From positions 16,849 through 80,848 of the forward strand of contig JASANC010001821.1 of assembly GCA_030248135.1 (NCBI GenBank): a DNA stretch of 64,000 bases. Reading direction: 5' to 3'. Shown piece by piece: positions 1-10,746 of the stretch. The position numbers and the translations under genes are program-made. Under the pieces are notes generated by a model. It did not search any database. It had not been told where the DNA came from and worked only from the letters and a program-made list of their open reading frames with translations. The first letter of the stretch is position 1. The number at the start of each line of letters is the position of its first letter. Source of the stretch: Theristus sp. LFF4_11 (taxonomy: Eukaryota; Nematoda; Chromadorea; Monhysterida; Xyalidae).

Positions 1-700
1 CTCGACGCCGCACTTGTTCACATCGGTTGACGCGACGATGTGCGAGGCGCAATAAAATTCACGTGGGGAGGCTCAGTTCGTGCGGCTAGACGGTTGTCGC
101 CGCACTTAACGGGCGCACCGGGCTTCGAGTGAATGAACACTCGTTGCCACGCGTGCAGGTGCCTCCCAGCGCGTCGTAATGAATTCATGGCGTAACACCT
201 TATTTGTTTCATGCACCCCAGTAACTGATAACGAAATGGGTTTGGGTCAGCATGCAAATACAAAGCACTTGTATTCTGTGTATCTATCAAGTATCAACCA
301 GTCGTTGTTCATTTGTTTGTTCATTTTAATATCGGTGTCGCAAAAATTCTGTCATTGTATTCATTCAGATGTCTGAATTTTAACGCCGTTTTTATGCATT
401 TATTTTTATGTAATGAAAATGCGTAACTTTACGCGCATAGTTTATTCACTCACTGTGAGAGTAAAATGAGTAAGCAGCTTGCAGTGTTTGTTAGCTGGAC
501 TGAAACTCATCAATACGGTTACTAAGCAAACGCCACTTAGCCTTACAACACGCGTTCGTAGCAACTGTTGAACACGGCTTTGAATCCGTCGCTAAGATTA
601 GAACTACTGAGCAACGAAAATTCTTTAAAGCCCCGTTTCTGTAAAACTGAACTTTTTTGATAAAAGTTTGCCATAAAAAACGCACCTCTGAGCCTTGATC
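1..700. other. Left flank with no confident gene
   Basis: The first 180 bases are GC-rich and open on the minus strand for about 56 codons after a Met, so they could be part of an exon of a divergent neighbour. I recognise no domain and no convincing splice-site pair. From about 180 to 700 the sequence is AT-rich and looks like intergenic or promoter DNA ahead of the gene whose ATG is at 701. I see no clear TATA box. Confidence 0.3.
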
Positions 701-3700
701 ATGTATCGACCGTCTTACGACGATGGCTATTTATCTCGAAATCATCGACGATCATACGAGCTGTCGCCCAGGCGTAGCAGCAGTTTCGTTGACGTCGGTG
801 TTCTAATTTGCTTTTTGTTGCTATTTTTTTGATTCTCAACGTTGTTGTTTTTTGATCTCATCATTTTCCAGCGTGATTTCGATCGACTGCAGTCGCGTAG
901 TGACGAGCGTCCGCGAACCTTTGAATCGTCATTGGCGCATCCGCGATCTGACGGCTTTCCACGGGTGAACTGTAGTTTCGTTGGGCCATTATTTTTCTCT
1001 GTTGAATTATATATTTTTTTGAAAAAGAAACTTTTCAGCTCTGCTACGTTTTTCTTTTCAGAACGTCCATTTTTCGAGCGAAAGCAGCCGGGAAATTTCG
1101 CATCTGAAATCGGAGGTCGGAAAATGTTGTCGCGTTTTTTAGGATCCGTGAGAAAGCTGATGTTGATGTTTTTCTTTCGAAAATCGGTGTTTGGGAAAAT
1201 TAAAAAAAATTCGCCGTTTTTCTACGCCTGTGTTGTACTGCAGGTACACGATCTCGAGACGCAGCTTCGTCAAGCGTCATTGAAACTTGCGGACACTGAA
1301 AAAGAGCTGAGCAGTTACCGTGAAATTGAGAACACGCAGACGAGCACGATACGCCAACAGCAGGATGAGGCAGGATTTTGCATTGTATTTTGTCGTTGCT
1401 TTAGTTTGCCAATAAGTTTCGCCCATCTTTCGGATTTCGGTGCGGTCTCTTTAGAGGCCACCTATACGTTTTTCGTTTCGACAGATTGTGGAGTTGCGAC
1501 GTGAGACGCACGAAAAAACGGCCGCACTCAGCAAGGCGGACGCGCGAATCACACAGCTGGAATCACAGTGTGAATTGCTGACGGAAAAACTGCACGAATC
1601 GGAGCGTCGAATTAGGTACTGTTCAGAGTTGAACGTTGTACAGGGTGGGCCAAAAAAAAGGTTTCAATTCTAAAATGCTCTCACTGGCGTGTGCTGAGGT
1701 GTTTAGAGCTGAAAATTGGAACACTGTTAGAAAACATTTGGAGGTTTTTCTGACCAAATTTTTTTCTACGGTATGTTGCCCTTATCACTCACTACAGCAT
1801 GAGATTGCAGAGGTCGAGTAAATTTGTAATGCCATTATTTTTGTGATTCAACATTTTCCTGGCCTTTTTACATGAACAGTTCTTTGGCGAAACATCCTTG
1901 GACGATTTCAGCAAGCATTTGGAAGAGCGGGAGAGCGATGCGCGTCAACTGCAGTCACTGGAACGGGAGCACGACGATTTGAGGCGGGCGGTGCACAGTC
2001 TCGGCGCTGCTGCTGGCTACGTCGGGCGCGCGCACGGACACGAATCGCTGATCAAAATTGTGCGAGCGACAAGCGTTTTGTTTGTTGTTGCTTTGCTTTT
2101 GCTAGGCTAAAGTTCTAGTCTGAAGACAGTGCACGCTTTTTTATACATAAACACAGTTGTGTTGCACGAGCACAATCAAACACACGTAGCACGTGGCTGT
2201 GCATGTGTTTACATGCATGTGTTTGTGTTGCACGACCACAATCAAACACACGTAGCACGTGGCTGTGCATGTGTTTACATGCATGTGTTTGTGTTGCACG
2301 ACCACAATCAAACACACGTAGCACGTGGCTGTGCATGTGTCTACATGCATGTGTTTGTGTTGAGACGTGCGACTGTGTTTATAACTGAGTGCACTGTCTT
2401 CCGACAAGGACTGTTACGAGTTTGACTTGATCAGAGTCCACAACTTTTTACATGTTCTTCACAGATTTTACATCATGTAAACTTTTGTATCATACATTTT
2501 TGCAGTTGAAAGAATTTGCGGACGACTCAAATTCAACGAAACACCGAATGCAAACGTTGGAATCGAGCTTAGCTATCGCCGAAGATGAAGCAAAACGGAG
2601 TCAGGTGAAAACGAAGGGTGTTGTGATGTGAATAAGGATTTTGAAACTTCCAGTTGCTATTCTATTGAAATTTGTGCTGTATAACCTGACGAATTTTATG
2701 TAAGAAATATGTTGACAAACAAAACTTGTATGACGACGACAACAATTTTTGTTTGCAACTTCACAGGACACTGTGCAGAAACTGCTGGATGATTTGGAAC
2801 GAAATCGCCGTCACGTGGATTCCATGAGCGCACTGCGCGAGGTGAACACAGCACATCTTCAGTTCGTTTTTCAACTTGGTTTTCGTGCAGTAGGGTGCAC
2901 AAACACAAGTAGAACGTTCATTCGAAAGTTTCGAAGAAAAAAGGTTCATCTCACGGGAAAAATTTTGACTTTATTAATTTTTCCTATTCGCCTTTCATTT
3001 TAGGAGCGTGACAGTGCAATACGTAATCAAGAGCGGCTGCAGGATGAGTTGAAACAGATGAACGAACGACTCAGCCAGATGCACAACATCCACGAATCAC
3101 TGCAGAAAGACGTCCGGTGTGTTTTATGCGGATTTTCGTCGTTGATGTGTGTACGGGTTGTAGCGGTGGTGACAGCTCAACAACTGGTTGAGATTTTTGG
3201 CGATTTATGCTGCTGATGTTTGCCGTGTATTTGCTGTATCCTTTCAAAGAGAACGACAACTGCAACTGGGCGAAGTGGAGACAACCGCACGTCAGCGTGA
3301 ACTGACCAACCAGGCGGTCGTGCAGGAGTTCAAAGCGTTCAAGGTGATGCGAATCACTTTTTTCCTCAACTTAGTTTTTTGTGTTTATTTTTATTGTTAC
3401 CACCATTTCATGGAAGAACAGGATTAGTCTCGTTTGTTAGTTAGTCTCGGAGTTTGTTTTGCACAGAAAGCATGCATATCGTACTCCCAACCAATCAGCT
3501 AACTCCCTATAATTTAGAGTTCGACTGTAGCTACATGCGACACTAAGTACTATTGCCTGAACAGCACGTTCACTATGAACTTTAAAAAAATGACAGGAGT
3601 CGCTGACGAACCTGCTGAGCACCACCGACGGCATCGGTGGTCGCACGTTGCACAGTCGCCTCTCGCCATCCGAGGAGTCGATCCGTGAGCGAGTGCGTGT

Positions 3701-6700
3701 TCTGATTGGCAGCGTTGACGAGCTGAAACGAGCCAACACGCAGTTGGAAGCGAAACTGAAAGAGCTTGCTGGACAACTCGAGCAACAGGCCGAACTGCAC
3801 AAGAAGGCCGTTGAACGGGCCAGGTGCGCTCGGCAGCAGCGGGATGGCGATTGCAGATTTTTTTCACGGATCAGTGACTGAATTTTGTGGACGTTTTTGA
3901 TTTCATTCGATGATTCAATCCAGCGAGACGCGAAAACAAAGTCAGTTTCATGCTTGACGTTGCGTTGCGATTCGAAAAAATGTCACAGGTTGCCGATGTA
4001 TGGACAAATGCGGACTACGGTCACTCCAGCGGCTTTAAGTAATTGCCGTGTCAAATATGAAAAAAACGTGAATCTTGTAATCTGAAAAACTCTTGATCAA
4101 TGCACAGGGCTGCCGAAGAGCAACTGGAACAGAGAAAGTCGGAACTTGAAGCGGTTCGCGGTGAATTACAAGCAACCGACATTCTGAAGAACGGATGGAC
4201 AAATGACAAAACAAAAGTACGGACCGACCATTTGTAAAAAATGCCAATAGAGGGCAAAAAGCAGCCCAAACTCATGGATTCTGGAGAATTTCCATGTTGA
4301 TTGGCTTTAGTTGTTTTACTTGGCTAATCTATATGTAGCACAAAGCCACCAAACCAGTCGGTCGTTTCTTACGCTGTTGCGGGACGGTTTCCACCACATC
4401 GATGAGTTATTTCTCCAATGATGAGAAACTCGAAATTCGAAACAAACAAATCCTGCTCCGTGCCAATCAATATTCGCAATTTGCAAGTACGCGCAACTGC
4501 TGCACGAGCTGGCGGACGTGATGCAGATGGAGCGTGTCGTGCGCCAGCTCGGCGTACAGCTGAACGGTGACACGCTGCTCGCACGTGCGAAACAGCTCGC
4601 CAGAGTCGAACACGAACTCGCTGACGGAAAACACAAGTCGCAGGTAGGGCACTTCTCTGGTAGGATGCACATTCGCCAAAAAAACAGTCCGATGATGGGT
4701 GTTATCCCAACGGTGATCCGAAATGAAGGTCTGCTCCGGTCCGTAAAACAAAAGTGGTAAAAAGTCCAGCTGAGCAATGTGGACACGCTAGTGCATTAGA
4801 GCACCCGGAAAAAGTCACTGTGTTTCAATTTGTTTGGACTTCTGATCGAACCGGACCTCGTTTCTAACCTCTGGTGGAAGCGTTGTGCGGGCGATTTTTA
4901 CCTGTGTCAAACTGAAAATAAAATTCTGCCATTTTGCGTCTGAAATCATCGTGTTTAGTAGCGGATGCCGTTTTATTGCCGCATGCCTGTTTGTCTTGCT
5001 CAAGCTCCTCAGTTGTGCCAACAAACATTCATATGAAAGACAAAACCCAGTATGCTTCTCTGATTCTCGCGCAGTACGCACTGATGAAAGACGAGCTGCG
5101 GACGTCGCGTCGCGAGCTGGACGCAAAGGAGGCGCAGATCGAGGCGTTGCGCAAAAAAATGCTGACGCTCGACGCGCAGCAGACGATCAAGGTGGCGCAG
5201 CGTTCATGGTGTTTTGTTGTTAAGTTTTATGAAGTGTCCAACTTCATGAAGCTCCAGAAATCTAGCGATACCCCAAACTCCGGTCGTTTATTGTGATTCC
5301 ATGAGCTGATCCAATCCAACTGCTTTTGAATTGATGCTGTTCACTGATTGGTGCAACCATAATACCGTTCGCGATGCAGTCAATCAATTGCAGCGTGTCA
5401 GTGAATGGAAAAGTCTATACTGTTATTTGACGGCACATTCATGAATTCCAGGCAGAACGCGACTTTGACGACTTGGTGGAGAAGAATGAGAAACTCGGCA
5501 AACATGTGGACAAACTGAGCGAGCAGCTGCATGAGGCGAAGCAGACCATACAGTCGTTGAGAGCCGACGCAGCGGACAAGAAATCTCTGAAGGTGTCTAC
5601 GAGATAATTCGCTTTTCTTGTTATTTGTTGTCGCAGACGAGGTAAAAAAAGGTGATCGTGGCATCCCGGTCGGATTCTCGATCACGTCACCCGAAACTGC
5701 AGTCGATCCGGCAAATTCGGCGGTAAACGCATGCTGACGTGCGTCAAAGGCACGTTTCCATGGACGGTGGTAAAAAAACGTGCGTGCCGTGCCATCGACG
5801 GCAGTATTAAAAAAACACGTGAGCTGACGTGCACGTACCATGCCGAACCGTACCATACCGCGTTGCACACAACCAACCGTGTGGACGGGCCTCATCGCGT
5901 AGATGACTGAAGCATGAGGCCGATTGTGTGACTGTCTTGCTGACGATCGATCAGCCAGCACAGTCAGAGTTGGACGCAGCACGGATCAAGAATCGTCACG
6001 GAAAGCCATTGCACGCCAATGTGGCGTCAAGCAGGTTGCGCGTGACGTGAGCGATGGTTCACGATCACCACCAGGACGGCAGGTCACTCGGACACCCCCG
6101 TTTGTTTTCGTTATTGGCTATGAACTGAATTGAATTTCCAGCATAAAAACGACGAGCTGCAACGCAAAGTACGCGAGCAACAGCAGCGGATGCACGAAAT
6201 GCAGCAATCGACACAAAAGACTGAACGAAAGTTGGCCGAGTTGAAGAGAGATGTGCAGCAAACGGAGGTATGCACGTGTGACACACACTGGCTTGACGGT
6301 GCTGTTGTTGTTGTTGTTCACCGCAGTAGACGAAATCAGTGTAGCATTCTTATCTCGCGGTTTTGTCTATGGGTTCATGAACGATTATTTTTAGCATCAC
6401 GGTTGCGACGAGTTCGCTCGTGTATGGTCACAGATAACAGAACAATGCTGCACGGTCTCAAAAAATGACGCACACTGCTGTGTGCTCGTATGGCGCGTGC
6501 CTGTGTGTTTGCTGGTGACTGTACAACAATATTCTGTTTTTCAGTGTTATGCAACAAAAGCAACAAATGACCGGCCATTTCAGAATGAGGCGGATCGATC
6601 GCTGCGCACCACGGAGGCCACGATTCACAGTTTGACGGCGGAGGTGCAGCGATTGAAGACGGCACTGAACGACGCAAAACGACGCGAGAAACAAGTGCTG

Positions 6701-7177
6701 CGCAATTGTTGAAACCATTTCAACCAGGCATATTTTGAAATTGCGACTGAAAACTATCATAGAGCTCCGCCAACACCCGTTGGGATCTTGGGCCACGATT
6801 TGTCTTTTGAGTACACGAGCTATTGAATGCAGGACTTATACAACGTTTTTTAAAGGTTTAAAGCTCTAAGCTCAAGCGAGAAATTCCGATAAAAGCGATT
6901 ACGTTAAAGCGGTACGGTAAAGCGACATCACAGTTACCAAAAACGGTTTTTTCTCTTACTGCAGCTGTCCGACTTGCGTTACGTGCTAGCGAGAATGCTC
7001 GGGCTCCGTGTCGACAGTCTGGCCGTTGCCGACTACGAGATTGTGAGCAGACTCGAGCAGTTGATTGCGGGCCAACACGCGGACACAGTCAGGGTAGCCG
7101 GCAACGCAACAACTGGCCACACCAGTAAACTGTCAAAGAGTCAGTCCTTTCAACGACCGTCCACATCGTGGAAATGA
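701..7177 (+). CDS. CCDC170-like coiled-coil protein (18 exons)
   Basis: The gene encodes a long coiled-coil protein. Exons that keep one reading frame are 701-793, 872-964, 1062-1115, 1244-1369, 1485-1615, 1912-2020, 2506-2604, 2767-2841, 3004-3116, 3250-3343, 3597-3823, 4108-4216, 4488-4643, 5075-5191, 5452-5592, 6142-6267, 6584-6694 and 6965-7177, giving about 728 aa. The N-terminus is Ser/Arg/Tyr-rich and nearly all the rest is heptad-like Glu/Gln/Leu/Lys sequence. The last exon carries a conserved-looking stretch (LAVADYEIVSRLEQLI) and then a basic Ser/Thr tail. Total length and this C-terminal motif match my memory of CCDC170, a vertebrate protein of about 715 aa linked to microtubules and Golgi. 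Rootletin-like or other ciliary coiled-coil proteins are the alternative. The intron after 1369 begins GC, not GT. The start is the first Met of the only exon that splices in frame. The coding model is firm; the family name is an inference. Confidence 0.62.
1636..1690. mobile_element. Solo mariner-like terminal repeat in intron
   Basis: The sequence TACAGGGTGGGCCAAAAA in this intron resembles the ends of Tc1/mariner-type elements. Related ends occur at 60838 and 61244 (a pair) and, inverted, near 56555-56572. Only one end is visible here, so this is a remnant or a diverged copy. Confidence 0.35.
2117..2411. repeat. Hairpin MITE expanded by a 66-bp tandem repeat
   Basis: The ends are GTCTGAAGACAGTGCAC on the left and GTGCACTGTCTTCCGAC on the right, an inverted pair shared with copies at 17.2, 25.5 and 29.5 kb. 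Inside, a 66-bp unit beginning GTTGCACGA is repeated from 2161, 2227 and 2293. Because 66 is divisible by three, the array is open in several frames on both strands, which produces spurious ORFs. It lies in an intron of the coiled-coil gene. Confidence 0.75.
5640..6110. repeat. Intronic repeat-like block with inverted GTGATCGTG ends
   Basis: The intron between the exons at 5452-5592 and 6142-6267 is GC-richer than its neighbours. It carries GGTGATCGTG near 5651 and CACGATCACC near 6060 as inverted ends, with several CGTGACGTGAGC-like words between. It looks like a foldback or MITE insertion, but I find no clear target duplication and no second copy in the window. Confidence 0.3.
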
Positions 7178-8409
7178 TGAAAATCTTGTCGCGCTTGTTG
7201 CGATATTTGTTCGATTTTTCGTGCATGTCCGTTTGGCGCACGACTTTTGTCTCAGCTGTGCTGCGCGCCTACAAACTGTTTAAGCACGATTACTTTTTAT
7301 TCAACGTTGAAATTGTTGATGAAACACTTTTTGCTCATTTGTGCGCGCGCAAACGCACATACGGACATGTTGAAAAAACGCAAACCATTAGTTCAAACTG
7401 TTCGCTGCACCGTTTCACTTATCGGACTTCTCTTCTATTTTTCATTGAATTACCAAACACCGACTGCAGTTCCTATTATTATTCCACTCGTCTGAGTGTC
7501 ATGGATTTCATACATTGTTTGAGAAATCTTTTTGTGTGGTATAAAATGAACACAATAATTTATCCAAACAAATAATTATTTGTCATCAGAAGTAACATGA
7601 GAAAAAACGTTGCGCAAAAAGAATCACTTTGAACCAGCAAATTGAATCAATTGTGATTTGAATTTTTGAAGGCAGACACGTTTTCATATAAAGCAACCAG
7701 TAAAAAATATGTACAGGAAAGTGAAGTTTGTGCATGTACACAGTTTTTTTGATCCCAGTTGCTCAATTTTGGATGTAAACAACAAATTCAATTGAATGGT
7801 GATGCCCCGTCCAGGTAGAGCTGTGATAACGATGCATATTAAAAAATAAAGCAAGAGACCGCAACTTCAAACAAGCTTGGATGCCACCAAGAATCTTTTT
7901 GATATGCAACTTGTTGAAACTTGTAACAGAGCAAACCAAAGTGAATAAAGAAACGTTACCTGTACTCAATAAAGCGCATGTTTTGCTGATGACCTTTACA
8001 TTGTGCATTTTCTGTGTCATATTAACGACAGCTCATGTAAAGTGTGAGCTTAGCGAAGTCAGAAGTTGTGAGTCATCAGCAAGGGACTAAATGAATCCGA
8101 ATAGAACAAACAACAGAAAAGCTTGAAAACTTGATACACCGAGCGCTAGGTCTGAAAGTGAAATGATGAGTAGAATCGAATAAAATGACAAACAGAAAAG
8201 TGAAGCAGTTTTCACTAATCAGAGATGAAACGTGAAACAACGATACGAACAACTCAAAAGCGAAAAAAACTGTTTAAGCGACTATCCACGCTTTGGAAAA
8301 AAAAATCACTTCACACATCGAATCATTTGAAATTGGTCTAATTCAATAACTTTATAGACAACATTGGCAACACAAAGAAATTGACAAACAAAAAAAAACA
8401 AAAACAGAA
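7178..8409. other. Convergent intergenic region / 3' UTRs
   Basis: This lies between the stop of the coiled-coil gene (7177, plus strand) and the stop of the Pez-like gene (8410, minus strand). It is AT-rich with several AATAAA-like words on both strands, as expected for two converging 3' ends. I see no coding signal or repeat. Confidence 0.5.
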
Positions 8410-10746
8410 TCATATCAGTCGCGAGTTCCTCAAATACTCGATGAGGCACATGTAGACGAACTTGTATTGCGTCGCGGACTGCAGCAGATGCATGCGCTGC
8501 TGTCGGAGCAACAGAAGCGCGCGCGCCACCTCGAGACTCTGAAACCGGTGCAACCACAATCCGTTCAGTGTACACTCTAAAGGCGGAAACACCATTTAGT
8601 TTTTCGTCCGTACGCACAAACGTCGTTCTAAATCCCGTACGCAAACTAATCGTGTCCGTAATGCATTAAGATAGCACACACGACACGATTTCTAAATCGC
8701 GTGGCCATTTTTTACGTGTCGTGTCCGTGCGTACGCACAAAAAAACTAATTGCTAAACGCGCCTTAACACACGCCTTTCGCAAGCAAACACGCAGGTGAA
8801 ACCGAATCTGGTCTGTCTGGCACGCTGATTGGCCAAGTATTACAGTGTTATTGATGTCGGCTTCCAAGTACACGAGCGTTCGCTCTTGCTTATCGCTATT
8901 CCAAAAGCGCTTAGCGAGACGACTAGATTATTTCATGATCTTCAATGTACACGCGCTAATGACTGTGTATAAAACTGACTGTCTGTGTTTCACCTGGTTG
9001 TGCTCGAGACAGTGCAGCATGAGCTCAATGAGAATGTAAGCGCCCGTGCGGCCGGCGCCACTGCAGCAGTGCACGATCGTTGGCGGCGGCGGCATGGCGC
9101 TCGATGACGCTGACGACCGCTGCTGATGGGAGCTGTCCAACAGCGACGAACTGGTCGTGCTCAGGTCTGAACAAAAACGACAAGCAGGCACTCGCGAACA
9201 GTGGTTGGTGTCGTTTGTGGTGTTGCTTGATTTGACGAACACGTCAAATAACTGTACAGAATATTTTGCAAACCAGCAGAGCTGGCCGCACTGCCATTAT
9301 TATCAGGCAATCTGATCATCTTTGAAAACTACTAAAAGAAGCCCACGGCTGGAAACCACAAGTGCAGCTGTTTGCTCGTTCGTTCATGCGAGTCATTCGC
9401 TTTCAAGATGTTGCAAATAGAAAATGGAAAATAACAGGAGTTGAGGCTTTGTTTTCGAATTGACACTTTTGTCACTGATTTCGAAATACATCAACCAATT
9501 TGTATGGTGGTTCTCTGCATTTCGGCCTGGCCAAGATCATGCGCAGAAGAGGGGTGGCCTCATCAGTGATGTCAAGAAAACCAGATGCAACAAAAAAAAA
9601 CACCGACCAGACGAGGCTGGCGTGCCGACGGATGATGACGCATGCGAGCGCCCGCTGGACGACTGCACCGCCTGTCGGGGCGGCGGCGGCGTTTGTCGGT
9701 TGAGTCGAGTGCGACCAGTGCTGTCCAATGAACGCGACTGCAAACCGACGCAACGAACAAATGTAACACAACAATGCACAATTTTGGTCATTGCGAGCGA
9801 TTACTGTTGTTGTCGTTGTTGCACATAGGTCGCACTTTGAGATTTCGGGTACTTTGATTGTGCGCCAAATCTGATTCGGGTACAATCATACAATACACAC
9901 AATTTATTGAAAGCTGTCAGTCCAAAAGCACGGACAATGAACGAGTCTAATACGCTGGCGCTACGACGAGACGAGGCGAAACGAATGCAAGACCAACCGT
10001 GCTCGCACTACGACTCCGCTGCGGCGCGTGCGCTTCACCATGCGCCCGATGCAGCTCGTTGTCGAGGTGACGCCGCACGCTGTTCACTTCGTCGAGGAAG
10101 CCTGCAAGCGACACATGCTCTGTCGTTTGGCAAGATCTTCGCACGAACACACTGCTGTTGCGAAATTCATCACAGGACAGATGTACCACGACCACGGTAA
10201 TAATACACCACGAACAATCAGTATAACGGCAAAGTGAAGCACGGAAAACAGGATACAAGCCAACAGGAGTACAGCAATACAAGGTGGTTTTGCGCCCATT
10301 GCGCATTGGCATCACGACCGGGTGTGGGTGCGCTTGCTGGCATCCTGGCTAAACGGCGCCGCGAAACACGCACCACCACACGACGAAACCAACCGTGCTG
10401 CTGGTTGGTGCTCACCACCCACCGCGTCATCTCGCAACGGTAAATATTGACCAATCAGCACGGCAGACTGTTAAAAAAACACAAAAAACGAGAACTCGCC
10501 GAGCAGACTGTCAATGTTGTCCGGGATGGAGCCGGTCGGCCAGAGCAGATACTGCAGATGGTAGACGGTGCGTTTCGCGCCCGACGGCACGTGTTTCAGC
10601 GTGAGCGTCGTGATCACACGGCCGGCCGTCTCGGCGCTGACCGACTGCGTGCTGACGTGCCAGTCGGCGAGCTTCAGTTTCTTGTTGGCCGGCGTCTGCG
10701 GCCAGTAGACGGCACACAGCTCGCGCCGCTGCTCCTTCACTCGCTC
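8410..10746 (-). other. Exons encoding the C-terminal half of the PTP catalytic domain
   Basis: Five exons join in phase. The first begins [10 protein letters not shown], reaches CAVYWP and then runs to [14 protein letters not shown], the position of the WPD loop. The second gives [16 protein letters not shown], matching the helix that follows the loop in PTPN14/21. Then comes a Ser/Pro-rich insert of about 80-95 residues. The P-loop follows as [11 protein letters not shown]: catalytic Cys, five residues and Arg are intact, although Cys replaces the usual Ser next to the nucleophile. LEHNQ and [11 protein letters not shown] match the family downstream, and the Q-loop glutamine is present. The general-acid Asp of WPD is Thr here, so activity is probably low or substrate-trapping if the protein folds at all. 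Confidence 0.85.

Noticed and set aside
1..180. Minus-strand frame with spacing CTRGNECSFTR, like a CCCH zinc finger
   Set aside because: The final His is Arg, the first Cys is missing, and the frame stops soon after. Too little sequence remains to support a domain.
2115..2425. Overlapping ORFs of 60-98 codons with internal repeats
   Set aside because: They come from the 66-bp tandem repeat inside a hairpin MITE. All frames stay open because 66 is divisible by three.
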